Source: Fodinicola feengrottensis
GTDB taxonomy: Bacteria > Actinomycetota > Actinomycetes > Mycobacteriales > HKI-0501
Direction of reading: 5' to 3'
DNA length: 64,000 nucleotides
Assembly: GCF_010993775.1 (NCBI RefSeq)
Contig: NZ_WOTO01000006.1
Coordinates: 143,273-207,272 of the forward strand
The first letter of the stretch is position 1, and every line of letters begins with the position of its first letter. A program made the translations under genes and the position numbers. The notes beneath the pieces were generated by a model, which saw nothing but the letters and a program-made list of their open reading frames with translations, did no database searches and was not told the origin of the DNA. Of this stretch, positions 21,444 to 30,796 are shown piece by piece.

Positions 21444-22282
21444 ATGTTGTTGGATGGTGACGTGCCTGAACACGACCCCAGTCCGGACGCTGTGATCGCG
21501 CTAGACCGGGTGACCATCCGGCGCGGCGACAGCGTCCTGCTCGACGCGCTGAGCTGGCAGGTCGAGCTGGACGAGCGCTGGGTCGTGCTCGGCCCCAACG
21601 GCGCTGGCAAAACCACCTTGCTGCAGGTCGCGGCCGCGCAGATGCACCCGAGCAGCGGCCGCGCGTACGTGCTGGGCGAGCGCCTGGGCGCGGTGGACGT
21701 GTTCGAGTTGCGGCGCGCGGATCGGGCTCACCACCTCGCAGGTTTCCGGCCGGGTGCCGGCCTCCGAGCGGGTGCTCGACGTGGTGCTGACTGCCGCGTG
21801 GGGCGTCGTCGGGCGGTTCACCGAGACGTACGACGAGATGGACGTGACCCGGGCTCGCGAGCTGCTGGAGGCATTCGGCGTCGGTCAGCTTGCCCACCGG
21901 ACGTACGGGACGCTGTCCGAGGGCGAGCGCAAGCGCGTCCAGATCGCCCGCTCGCTGATGACCGACCCGGAGATGCTGCTGCTGGACGAACCGGCCGCCG
22001 GGCTGGACCTGGGTGGCCGGGAGGATCTTGTACGCCGCCTCTCGCAGCTCGCCGCCGACCCGGACGCACCTGCGTTGGTGCTGGTCACCCACCATGTCGA
22101 GGAAATCCCGCCGGGCTTCACGCACGCCCTGCTGCTGGCTGACGGGCAGGCGGTCGCGGCGGGGCTGACGCCGGACGTGATCACCGCGGACAACCTGTCC
22201 AAGACGTTCGGGAATGCCGCTGACGCTGGATCGCCAGGTGACCCCGGCCGGCGACCGCTACACCGCGCGGGCCGCTAGTTAA
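21444..22282 (+). CDS. Stand-alone ABC ATPase (frameshifted)
   Basis: ATP-binding protein with Walker A GPNGAGKTT, signature TLSEGERKRVQIARSL, Walker B MLLLDEPAAGLDL and H-loop VTHHVEE. No permease is adjacent, and the overall pattern (VDVFELR...TTSQVSGRVPASERVLDVV) matches the ABC ATPases found alone next to enoyl-CoA hydratases in other actinobacteria. Frame breaks near 21714 and near 22212; the last frame ends YTARAAS at 22282. It starts at the first ATG after the divergent spacer; a GTG at 21459 is possible. The echA gene follows after 19 bases, so co-transcription is likely. A role in gene-product regulation rather than transport cannot be excluded. Confidence 0.82.
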
Positions 22283-22301
22283 CTGACGTTTGGGAGGCTT
22301 G

Positions 22302-23083
22302 ATGGGCGAGTTCGTACGGCTTGAGGTCAGCGACGGCATCGGCACGATCCGGCTGGACCGGCCGCCGATGAACGCGCTCAACGAGCAGATGCAGGACGAG
22401 CTGGCCGAGATCGCCACCGAGGCGTCCGCGCGCGAAGACATCAGCGCGGTGGTGATTTACGGCGGACCGAAGGTTTTCGCGGCCGGCGCGGACATCAAGG
22501 AAATGAAGACCCGCTCGTACGCGTATATGTCCGTACGAGCGCACCGGCTGCAGGCGTCTTTCGTGGCGGTCGCCAAAATCCCGAAGCCAGTCGTTGCCGC
22601 GATCACCGGCTATGCGCTCGGCGGCGGGCACGAACTGGCGCTGTGCGCGGACTTTCGGGTGGCCGGCGACAACGTCAAGGTCGGCCAGCCGGAGATCCTG
22701 CTGGGCATCATCATCACGGTGCCGGTGGCACCCAGCGGCTGACCCGGCTGATCGGCCCGGCGAAGGCGAAAGACCTGGTCTTCTCCGGTCGGTTCGTGGC
22801 CGCCGATGAGGCACTTTCGTTGGGGCTGCTGGATAAAATCGTCGCGCCGGACGACGTGTACGAGGCGGCCGTCGCGATGGTCCGGCCGTACGTGGGCGCG
22901 GCCTCGCTGGCGCTGCGGGCCGCGAAGGCGGCGATCGACGGTGGCATCGAGGTCGACCTGACTTCCGGGCTGGCGCTGGAAAGCCAGCTCTTCGCGACCA
23001 CCTTTGCCACTCAGGACCGAACCGCCGGCATGGAGTCCTTTGTGGAGAACGGGCCGGGCAAGGCCACTTTCACCGGCCAGTAG
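22302..23083 (+). CDS. Enoyl-CoA hydratase/isomerase family protein (frameshifted)
   Basis: Crotonase-fold enzyme that hydrates trans-2-enoyl-CoA in beta-oxidation or a related pathway. The CoA-binding motif AAGADIKEM and both catalytic Glu positions, in GGGHELALC (~107-115) and GQPEILLG (~128), are present, so activity is expected. ATG 22302 follows GGGAGG. The frame breaks near 22715, exactly where family members read LGIIPGAGGTQRL; the remainder continues to FTGQ at 23083. About 260 residues, the normal size. Substrate chain length cannot be told from sequence. A methyltransferase follows 16 bases downstream. Confidence 0.92.
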
Positions 23084-23099
23084 AGGAAGAGAAATCCGC

Positions 23100-24035
23100 A
23101 TGGCAGTCACCAAAGAAGAGGTCGAAGCCGCTCGGCACGATCCGAAGCAGGCGAACATCCTCTACCACGACTGGGAAGCGACCACCTACGACGAGAAATG
23201 GTCGATCTCGTTCGACGACGACCGCTGCACGGTTTATGCGAAGGAGCGGTTCACCAGCATCGCCGGCGAGGACGGCTGGCCGTACGAGACGGCCCTGGAA
23301 ATCGGCAGCGGCACGGGATTCTTCCTGCTGAACCTGATGCGTGCCGGGGTCGCCACCTCCGGGATCGTCACCGACATCTCGCCCGGCATGGTCGAGGTCG
23401 CCACCCGCAACGCCAAGGAACTCGGTTTCGACGTGACCGGCCGGGTGGCCGACGCGGAGACCATCCCGGTCGAGGACTCCTCGGTTGACCTGGTCGTCGG
23501 ACACGCGGTGCTGCACCACATCCCGGATGTGGACCAGGCTTTCGCCGAGGTGCTGCGGGTGCTCAAGCCCGGCGGCCGGTTCGTTTTCGCCGGAGAACCC
23601 ACAAAATACGGCGATGTGATCGCCCGCAAGCTCTCCCAGCTGACCTGGTGGGCGACCACCAACGCGACCAGGCTGCCGGTGCTGGCGGACTGGCGCCGGC
23701 CGCAACAGGAGCTGGATGCCTCCAGCGAGGCGGCGGCCCTGGAGGCAGTCGTCGACCTGCACACCTTTGACCCGCATTCCTTGGCTGTCCGGGCCGTCCG
23801 CGCCGGGGCGCAGGATGTTTCGGTGAAGACAGAGGAATTCACCGCCGCCTGGTTCGGCTGGCCGGTGCGTACGTTCGAATGTGCGGTGCCGTCCGGAAAA
23901 CTCGGCTGGAACTGGGCCATGTTCGCGTACAAGGGCTGGCTCGCCCTGTCCGCCGTCGACAAGCACGTCTTCAGCCAGGTGATCCCGAAGGAACTGTTCT
24001 ACAACCTCCTCATCACCGGCACCAAACCGCTGTAG
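23100..24035 (+). CDS. SAM-dependent class I methyltransferase
   Basis: 311 residues, intact. Motif I LEIGSGTGFF (~66-75), an acidic strand end IVTDISPGM, and motif DLVVGHAVLHHIPD show a Rossmann methyltransferase. The C-terminal ~110 residues (TEEFTAAWFGWPVRTFECA) are not typical of small-molecule methyltransferases and may be a substrate domain. ATG 23100 follows GAGGAAGAG, seventeen bases after the echA stop, so it belongs to the ABC ATPase-echA unit. Repeated association of these three genes across actinobacteria is my recollection, not shown here. The substrate is unknown; a lipid or polyketide is plausible next to a crotonase. Confidence 0.85.
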   Translation: MAVTKEEVEAARHDPKQANILYHDWEATTYDEKWSISFDDDRCTVYAKERFTSIAGEDGWPYETALEIGSGTGFFLLNLMRAGVATSGIVTDISPGMVEVATRNAKELGFDVTGRVADAETIPVEDSSVDLVVGHAVLHHIPDVDQAFAEVLRVLKPGGRFVFAGEPTKYGDVIARKLSQLTWWATTNATRLPVLADWRRPQQELDASSEAAALEAVVDLHTFDPHSLAVRAVRAGAQDVSVKTEEFTAAWFGWPVRTFECAVPSGKLGWNWAMFAYKGWLALSAVDKHVFSQVIPKELFYNLLITGTKPL

Positions 24036-24036
24036 G

Positions 24037-24502
24037 TCAGGGGGTTGGGCGTACGGGTGGGAGTTGTCCTTGGTGGGTGGCGCGCAAAACTGTGGTGAGG
24101 TCGGCCCGGAGGTGTTCGATCCGGGTGGCGCCGAGAGTTTTGGCCCATTCGGCCTCCAGGTCGCGGTAGATCTGGTCCACCGCGGCGAGTAAGCGCTGGC
24201 CGCGGCGCGTGAGGGACGAGTTTCGCCCTGCTGTCGCCCGGATGGACGGTGTGCTGGACATAGCCGGCCTCGTCCATCGCGGTCACCAGCTTGGACGCGG
24301 CCTGCTTGGTCGTGCCCATCAGCGCGGCGATCTCGGTCGCGGTGATCGGGCCGGAACGCACGGCCAGCAGGATAAATCCGAACGCCGGCCGTACGTCGTG
24401 CCAGCCCTGCTCGGCGAGCCGAGCGTGCAGGCCGTCGATCAGGTGCCCATAGGCCATCGCGAAAAGCCTGGCCAGTGGGACCGTCTCGGCGGCCTCGCTC
24501 AT
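24037..24502 (-). CDS. MarR family transcriptional regulator (frameshifted)
   Basis: Winged-helix dimeric repressor. LARLFAMAYGHLIDGLHARL is the dimer helix; the DNA-reading part is ITATEIAALMGTTKQAASKL, and the wing includes VHPGDSRAKLV. The frame breaks near 24225 just after the wing; the other frame supplies SLTRRGQRLLAAVDQIYRDL and the end. About 155 residues. ATG 24500-24502 overlaps the cupin stop (ATGA), so the two are translated together. Two palindromes of matching type lie upstream of the operon, suggesting autorepression. Convergent with the methyltransferase, one base apart. Confidence 0.88.
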
Positions 24503-24880
24503 GTTATTCGGCCCAGGGGCGGGGTAAAGGCCGGACTGTCGGCCATCCGGGCCTGACCACCAACTGGCATGCAGCAGATCGTACGCAGGGTCTCCTGCCC
24601 GGCGTTGGAAATCGCGAACGGCGTGTCCGGCGGCACCACGATCGCGTCGCCGGCGCCGGCCGAGAACGTCCGGTCGCCAAGGACAACGGACGCTTTGCCG
24701 TTGAGTATCACGAAAACCTCTTCGAGAGTGACCTCGTGCGGGGCCGCTTCGGGGCCCGGCTCGATTTCCACCTGCCAGACGCTCAGGTGGGTGGAGCCGC
24801 GGCTCGGGGTGGCCAGCGAGGTGAACTTGGTGCCGGGCAACTCGTGGGTCGGTTTTTTCGGGGGCGGGAATGACGGGCAT
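24499..24880 (-). CDS. Cupin-domain protein (frameshifted near its start)
   Basis: Single-domain cupin of ~127 residues. The first cupin motif appears as PEAAPHEVTLEEVFVILNGK and the second as PPDTPFAISNAGQE, although the metal-binding His set is incomplete compared with metal-bound cupins. The protein begins MPVIPAPEK and an extra A in a run of six (24851-24856) shifts the frame; the rest continues PTHELPGTKF. ATG 24878-24880 is chosen; a TTG at 24900 in the downstream frame is less likely. Its stop overlaps the marR start. Possible roles: ligand-binding partner of MarR or a small-molecule isomerase/oxygenase. Confidence 0.8.
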
Positions 24881-24895
24881 TGCTTGACTCCAATG

Positions 24896-24960
24896 GTCAA
24901 TGTGGTTGACGAACTCCAGGAGTATGCATCGATCCTCGCCGGATAGTCAACCTAGTTGAC
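24896..24960. promoter_or_regulatory. Two GTCAAY-N3-GTTGAC palindromes, probable MarR operators
   Basis: Site 1 at 24896-24910 (GTCAATGTGGTTGAC, one mismatch from perfect symmetry) and site 2 at 24946-24960 (GTCAACCTAGTTGAC, perfect 6-3-6). Their centres are 50 bases apart, in the gap upstream of the cupin-marR operon and ending just before the stop of the M55 peptidase gene. MarR-family proteins bind 15-20 bp palindromes with short spacers in their own promoters, so autorepression is a natural reading. Confidence 0.75.
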
Positions 24961-24963
24961 GGA

Positions 24964-25813
24964 CTAGCAATAGGGCGGCTGGTGGGTGAGAGTGGACGCG
25001 ATCCGCATAAACAGCGCGAACTGCCGGAAAAGGTCCGGCATGGCAGCGGTGGTCTGGATCGTACGGCCGTCCCGTGCCGTCACTCCGGGAATGCCGAGCA
25101 GGTGGGACGCCACCGACGCGGACTGCCAGCGGACCGCGAGAGTCGCCGTGCCCGGCACCGGCTTGACCTTGCCGCCCTTGTTCTTCGCACGTCGCACGGC
25201 ATCGCGAGCGCCGGTCCGGATCGCCTCCCGCGCCTGGACGGCCGGGCGCAGTTTCGCGGCGAACCGGTCGATCGCCCATTTCACCGGCACGGTCGCGACT
25301 TTCGCGTTCCACTCGGCCATTTCCGCGCAGGCCGCGTCGTCGCCGGAGAGCAGGATGACCGGTACGCCGAGGGCGGCGGCGGTCGCGTACACCATGCCGA
25401 TCTCGCCGACCGGCCGGTCGTCGAGCCACATGTCCTCAATCTCGTGGCCCATGAAACTGTGGCTCAGCACGCCGAGCGCGCCGGACCGGGTGTGAAAGCC
25501 GATGCACAGCACCGCCTCGAAACCCGCGTCCAGGCCTTCCAACATGCTCATCGGTTTCGCCTTGCCGCGTACCAACTCCGCGACCGGGTGCAGTCGCAGT
25601 CGATCGGCGGCAGCAGGCTCCGCATCGGGCCGTGCGCGTCGTTGACGAGAACCTCGGTGGCGCCGCCTTCCAGGGCTCCGCTGACGGCCGCGTTCACGTC
25701 CTCGGTCATCATCACCCCCGGCCGGCCTCGTAGTCCCGGCCGGTGGGCTGTACGTCGTGGAAGTCAACCAGCCCGGTGACGCCCTCCATGTCCGCACTGA
25801 CATAGACCTTCAC
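24964..25813 (-). CDS. M55 family D-aminopeptidase-like metallopeptidase (frameshifted)
   Basis: DppA-type zinc peptidase, a family that removes D-alanine from D-Ala-containing peptides. Metal ligands are visible: Asp and Glu in SADMEGVTG (residues 6-14), His in NDAHGPM and His in GFHTR, with IGFHTRSGALGVLSHSF being family-typical. The GTG at 25811-25813 is chosen because an AGGCGGAT site precedes it; an upstream ATG (MMGLCRE) is possible. Frame breaks near 25710 (after YEAGRG) and near 25605 (after LLPPID). About 280 residues, the normal size. A role in cell-wall peptide recycling is inferred. It lies upstream of the cupin-marR operon on the same strand. Confidence 0.85.
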
Positions 25814-25887
25814 GTATCCGCCTTCGGTCTCCCGGCAAAGTCCCATCATGCCTGCCAGCGCGCTGGCTCGCCGGGTGGTCCGGTAGC

Positions 25888-26606
25888 GTGCGCGAGGTGG
25901 GACGGCGAGATCCGCGGCAGGCCAGGTTTCTCACCCTCGCGTCGCTGCGCTGGGTGATCCGCAACCGCGCCTGGACCCCGTGGTATTTGATCCGCTACCT
26001 GCGCCTCGCCCGCCTCACCCTGACCCGTCGGGACATCGTCCTGGAAGGCATGGTTTTCCTGGGAAAGAAGGTGCGGTTCGAGGTCCGCCGCGGCTATGGC
26101 CGGATCGTGGTGGGCCGCTGGGTGCACATCGGATCGGGCACCAAGTTCCGGGCCCACGAGGGCACCATGCGGATCGGCGACAAGTGCGTTTTCGGCAGTG
26201 AGAACACCATCAACTGCTACGTCGACGTGGAGTTCGGCGCCGGTACGCTGATCGCCGACTGGGTGTACGTGACGGATTTCGACCACGTCTACGCCGATCC
26301 GTCGGTGCCGATCAAGGACCAGGGCCTGGCGAAGTCGCCGGTCCGGATCGGCCCGGGCAGCTGGCTCGGCGTGAAAGTCACCGTGCTGCGCGGCGCCAGC
26401 ACCGGCCCTAACTGCGTTTTTTCGCCGCCCACACCGTGGTCAAGGGCACCGTACCGGCGGCGAGCGTGGTCGCCGGCGTGCCGGGCCGGGTGGTCAAGGA
26501 CATCGCGCAGGCCTGGGACCTCGCTGCCCAACAACGCGCCGATGTCGCCGACATGGCCCGCAAACAGGCCGAAGCCGTCAGCGAGCTGCGCGCCGCCGAT
26601 CGGTAA
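25888..26606 (+). CDS. Hexapeptide-repeat acyltransferase, WcaF/maltose acetyltransferase-like (frameshifted)
   Basis: Left-handed beta-helix acyltransferase of ~239 residues. Short hexapeptide turns (IVVGRWVHIGSGTKFRAHEG, then VRIGPGSWLGVKVTVLRGAS) and the motif TDFDHVYADPSVPIKDQGL, which holds a candidate catalytic His, are typical of sugar O-acetyltransferases. The frame breaks in a T6 run at 26417-26422 (NCVF / AAHTVV); the rest runs to a helical tail ending ELRAADR. Start: GTG at 25888 (or at 25897); no strong ribosome binding site decides. It converges on a glucan glycosyltransferase, so acetylation of a polysaccharide or glycolipid is plausible. Confidence 0.8.
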
Positions 26607-26657
26607 TCCGCCGGACCAGCGCCGACCGTCGGATAAAGTCCCGCACTCGGTGGGAAA

Positions 26658-27953
26658 TCAGTCGGTGCCGTCGGCGAGGAGATTTCCGTCGGGGACCACG
26701 ATGCGCAGGGGAGTGGGGGCTCGGCCGTGTGCGACGGGCGGGGCGGCGGCGAGTTCGCGTTCCTCGATGACGGCTTGTTCGTACGTTTCGATGACCTGCT
26801 CGGCGATCCGCGGCCAGGCGTAGTCCCGCGTCGCCACCGCGCGGGCCTGTCGGGAGAGTCGCCGGGACAACACCTCGTCGCGCAACAGTCGACTGACGGC
26901 GTCGGCGATCGCGGCCGGGCTGCCAGCTGGCACTTGCAGCGCGGAGACGCCGTTTTTGGCCAGCTCAGCCAATCCGCCGGTGTCCGAGAGCACGAGGGTG
27001 GCGCCGGCGGCGGCGGCTTCCAGGGCGACCATGCCGAAAGGCTCATAAATGCTCGGCACCAGCCAGCGCGCAGTCGGCGGCGGCGGCGAGCGAAGCGAGT
27101 TGTCGGCCGGGGACGAAACCCAGCCACTGTACGGATTTCCCGAGCCGGAGCCGGCGGGCCTGGGCACGCAGTTCGTCGCCGTACGGGCCGTCGCCGGCGA
27201 CCACCAACCGCAGTCCCGGGTGCCGGCGGCGCAGCCGGGGGAGGGCGGCGAGAATGTCCTGCAGACCTTTTTCGTACACCAGTCGGCCGCTGAACAACAA
27301 GAGTGGGGCGTCCAATGTGGACCCGTACGTGCGGCGGACCGTACGAACAGCGGCGGCGGAGACTTTCCAGTCCTGCGGGTGAACACCGTTCGGGACGGTG
27401 TCCACTTTGGCCGGTGGCAGCTCGAAGAGCTGGGTGATCTGCCAGCGCATGTATTCGCTGCAGGCCAGCACCCGGCGGGCCTCGTACGTGAGCCACCATT
27501 CGACCGAATGAATGGAGCGGTTCAGGTCGCCGGGCAGCCAGCCCTGGTGCCGGCCGGCCTCGGTGGCGTGCATGGTGGCGACCAGCGGCACCCCGAGGTG
27601 GTGTTTGAGGGTGGCGGCGGCGTGCGCGACGAGCCAGTCGTGGGCGTGGACGACCTCGGGCTGGATCTCGTCGCAGACCGCGAGCGCCGCCCGGGTGACG
27701 GCGTGGTTGAAGGCCCATCGTCCAGGCCAGCAGCGTCTCGGGGTTGAACTCGAACAGCGGCGGGTCGTCCGGCACCCGGATGACCCGTACGCCGTTGACG
27801 ATCTCGTCGGCCGGGGCACCGGGCGCGTGCCGACTGATGACGGTGACCTCGTGACCCCGCCGCGGCCATCGCCTCGGACAGCGCATGCACGTGACGGCCA
27901 AGCCCGCCGACTACTGCCGGCGGGTATTCCCAGGAGAGCACCAGAGTCCGCAC
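26658..27953 (-). CDS. Glycosyltransferase family 4, Rv3032/GlgA-like (frameshifted)
   Basis: Retaining GT-B glycosyltransferase of about 430 residues. The start MRTLVLSWEYPPAVVGGLGR is characteristic of actinobacterial alpha-1,4-glucan glucosyltransferases (Rv3032 group). Other family segments are VVHAHDWLVAHAA, HATEAGRHQGW, NGVHPQDW and the C-terminal EX7E-containing EPFGMVALEAAAAGATLVLS. Breaks near 27870, 27720 and 27060 divide the gene; all parts join. ATG 27951-27953. In mycobacteria the relative contributes to glycogen or methylglucose lipopolysaccharide; assignment of the exact product here is inference. Neighbours are a convergent acyltransferase and a small secreted protein. Confidence 0.82.
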
Positions 27954-28046
27954 CGCCGATCATGGTGCCAGACCCTTACTCGCAAGTAACCACCGGGTGG
28001 CGGCGTGGCCCCGTCAGTCGTACGTGACGAGGCCACGTCATCAGAA

Positions 28047-28314
28047 CTAGATAGTCCAGTTCACGTACATGCGCCACTCGTAGATGCCGGGCAGCTGCCG
28101 GCAGTCGTACTCGCGCCAGCGCCCCTGTGCGATGCCCGCGTCACCGTCGGCCCAGCACATCCTGGGGTCGTAGTAGTCCGCGTACGGCCCCACGGCCCAG
28201 ATCGCCGGGCTGATCGTCGTCGTCGCGGACGCCGCCGACGGCGCGCTGACGGACGGCTGGCGTGAGCGCCAGCGCCGCGATGCCCAGCGCGAGGGCCATC
28301 CTGCGTATTCTCAT
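28047..28314 (-). CDS. Small secreted protein, ~88 residues (frameshifted)
   Basis: Signal peptide MRIRRMALALGIAALALTPA, then a frame break near 28258; the other frame reads SVSAPSAASATTTISPAIWA and a mature part with PYADYYDPRMCWADGDAG, a second Cys in YDCRQLP and an end EWRMYVNWTI. Two Cys probably form one disulfide. The aromatic-rich mature domain is unlike known enzymes; I do not recognise the family. ATG 28312-28314 follows GGAGGCACCC. It stands alone between the glycosyltransferase and the DUF885 gene. Confidence 0.6.
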
Positions 28315-28371
28315 GGGTGCCTCCAAAGTGATCGAAAGGGCACCCTTAAGAACGCGCGATGTTCGACTATG

Positions 28372-29902
28372 TCACGCGATAAGCGACGCCATCAGGCCGA
28401 GTGGCGGCGAGCCGAGCGCCAGCAGCTCGCGGTGGAACCGCGGCAGGCCGAAGTCGGCGCCCCAGGCCGCACGGGCCCGCTCCCGCAGTGCGAGGATCTC
28501 CAGCTTGCCCCATGTGTAGCGGCCATAAGTGGGGTCGAAGGTGCCGCGGCGGGCCTCCGACCAGGCGGCCTGGCTGGGGTTGCCGGGCGTCCCGTAGAAG
28601 GTGTTGATGGCGAACTGCTCGGCCGCCTCGGCCACCGTCAGCGCGCCGGTGTGCAGCGCGATCGCCATCGCGAGGCGGGTCACTCGTACCAGCCCCTCGA
28701 TCGCCACCCCGGCGGCGTAGCGGGCGTCGTCGTCGTCCCGGAAACCCTCCTGCAGCGCCATTTCCTCGCAGTAGTGCGCCCAGCCCTCGATGAACGAGTT
28801 GCTGTGCAGGGTCTTGCGTACGTCGCTGGTCAGGCTGCGCATCGCCAGGAAGTGGCTGAAGTGCCCGGGCGCCACCTCGTGGATGGTGATCGCCGGCAGG
28901 GTGGTCCGGCTGAACACCTCCAGCCAGCCCTCCTGCTCATCCTCGGGCCAGGACGCGTCCGGCGGAGTGATGTTGTAGAAGGTCTGGCTGGTTGGTTCGT
29001 ACGGCGCGACCGGCGACAGCGACGCGATGGACCACCGGTAGGACTCCGGCGACGGGCGTACGAGGCACTCGCCGTCGGTCGGCGCGAGGTCGTGCCGCTT
29101 TGTCCAGGCCAGCACCTCCTCGGTCTGGTCGCGGGCCTCGTCGAGCACCCCGTCAGCGTCCGGGTGGTCTGCGTTGAGCCGCTGTACGGCGTCGGCCACC
29201 GACACACCCGGCAGCAGCCGCCGCGCGCAGGCCTCGGTCAGCATCTCGCGCAGCCGGTCCCGCTCGGCGTCGGCCTGTTTGCCCAGCTCGGAGAGGTCGA
29301 TCGGGACCGCTTCGGAGGCCGACAGGAGGCTGGCCAGAGCCGGGCCGCCGAGCGCCGCGTCGGCCGGACCGTGCTCAGCCGCGGCGGCGATGTGTTCGAC
29401 GAACCGGGCGTGCGCTTGTAGGGCCTTCGCCTCGATGTCGGACCGATCCGCGTCCAGCCCCGGCGGCCACGCCCCGGGCGGCTCCCAGGCACGCCTGCGC
29501 GACCGGCGCTGGCACCTGATCGAGCGTACGGACGGCCATGTCGACCGCATCTGGCCAGCTGGCGAGGTGCCGCTCACGGGCTTGTGCACGGTCCGCGGTT
29601 GGCGCGTAGTCACGCTCGTAGCCGGTCAGCTCCAGGTTCGCCTGGTGCAGCAGCGGGAACCGCCGGTGCAGCTGCAGGTCCCCATACACGACCTGGGCGC
29701 TGTGTTCGAAAGCGGCCAGGTGCGCCTCGTCTTGCGGATCGTCGAGTTTTCCCTGCTCCTGCGCCTCTTTGACGGTCGCGAGGGCGCGCTGGACGCCGTC
29801 CGCCGAGAGGTCCTGGATCCGTCCGTCATATTCGTGCAGGCCGGCCAGCTCCCGTGCCGTGGCAAGGTCGAGTTCGGTCACCGCTCGCAGTCGATCAGTC
29901 AT
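28372..29902 (-). CDS. DUF885 family metallopeptidase-like protein (frameshifted)
   Basis: About 510 residues of the DUF885 family, helical proteins with a zincin-like motif. HEVAPGH (near residue 344) and a downstream EGWAHYCEEM supply the putative metal ligands and general base, as in carboxypeptidase-like M32-type zincins. TFDPTYGRYTWGKLEIL is family-typical. The frame breaks near 29460; the N-terminal half begins MTDRLRAVTELDL. ATG 29900-29902. No signal peptide is evident, so it probably acts in the cytoplasm; substrates of DUF885 proteins are largely undefined. It diverges from the DeoR regulator, sharing a 123-base spacer with the operator cluster. Confidence 0.88.
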
Positions 29903-29966
29903 CCTCGCAGGCTAGACGACGTACATATGGCCGGCCTACAGAGTTGGGCGCTCGATCAGACGTTTC

Positions 29967-30018
29967 GAACATAAAAAATGTTCAGAGATTTGTGTTCAGA
30001 ACATCAATCGTGTTCGAA
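29967..30018. promoter_or_regulatory. Cluster of GAACA/TGTTC half-sites, probable DeoR operators
   Basis: Five GAACA or TGTTC elements lie within 52 bases: inverted GAACAT-N5-ATGTTC at 29967-29983, inverted TGTTC-N1-GAACA at 29993-30003, and TGTTCGAA at 30011-30018. They sit just upstream of the deoR GTG (30026) and in the divergent spacer towards the DUF885 gene. DeoR-type proteins bind repeated sites of this kind in their own promoters; autoregulation of the deoR-MFS operon is inferred. Confidence 0.65.
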
Positions 30019-30025
30019 TCATCGT

Positions 30026-30796
30026 GTGAGTAGTGACGAACGGGTGCGTACGATCGTCCAGGCCCTGCGGGCCGCCGAGCGGATCAGCGTGGTCGACCTG
30101 GCCCGGGAGACCGCGTGCTCGGAGATGACGATTCGTCGGGACCTCGACCTGTTGGCCGCGCAGGGCGTGCTGCGGCGGGTTCGCGGCGGCGCGGTGAGCC
30201 TGCTCCCGCGTGGCGACGAGCCACCGTTCGCGCTGCGGGAGCTGGAAGAGCTGGCAGCGAAGAAGCGGATCGGCGCGGCCGCGGCGGCGATGGTGACCGA
30301 CGGTGAGGCGGTCGTCGTCGACGGAGGTACGACCGGCCGCGAGGTAGCCCGGGCGCTGATCGGCCGGCGGATCACCGCGATGCCGTTAGGACTGCACGTG
30401 GCGAACACGCTGTCGGCCCCGGCAGGAGGACATGGCGGCGTACGCCTGCTGATGCCGGGCGGGGAAGTCCGGGCCGGCGAGCTCGTCTTCACCGGGCATC
30501 TGACCACCCGGGCGCTGCGGTCGCTGCGCTTCGACACGGTGATCCTGGGCTGTTGCGGGATTTCCGCCGAGCACGGCCTGACCACCTTCGACCTCGACGA
30601 CGTGGACGTGAAGCAGGCGGCGCTGGAATCCAGCCGGCGGGTGATCGCGGTCGCGGACGCCACCAAATTCGCCCGTACCGCCCTCGGCCAGGTCTGCCCG
30701 CTGGCCAGGATCGACGTACTCATCACCGACACGAGCGCCCCGGAGCGCGTGATCGCTGACTTCCAAGCCGCCGGGGTGGAGGTTCGGCGTGTCTGA
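30026..30796 (+). CDS. DeoR family transcriptional regulator
   Basis: About 256 residues, intact. N-terminal winged helix (VDLARETACSEMTIRRDLDL, residues ~20-40) and a C-terminal DeoR sensor domain of the ribose-5-phosphate-isomerase-like fold (VVDGGTTGREVARAL, GCCGISAEHGLTTFDLDDVD, VKQAALESSRRVIAVADATK). Such sensors bind phosphorylated sugars. Start GTG 30026 is chosen because the sequence begins SSDERVRTIVQ as in relatives; upstream in-frame residues would overlap the operators. Its end overlaps the MFS start by eight bases, so both form one operon. Confidence 0.92.
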   Translation: MSSDERVRTIVQALRAAERISVVDLARETACSEMTIRRDLDLLAAQGVLRRVRGGAVSLLPRGDEPPFALRELEELAAKKRIGAAAAAMVTDGEAVVVDGGTTGREVARALIGRRITAMPLGLHVANTLSAPAGGHGGVRLLMPGGEVRAGELVFTGHLTTRALRSLRFDTVILGCCGISAEHGLTTFDLDDVDVKQAALESSRRVIAVADATKFARTALGQVCPLARIDVLITDTSAPERVIADFQAAGVEVRRV

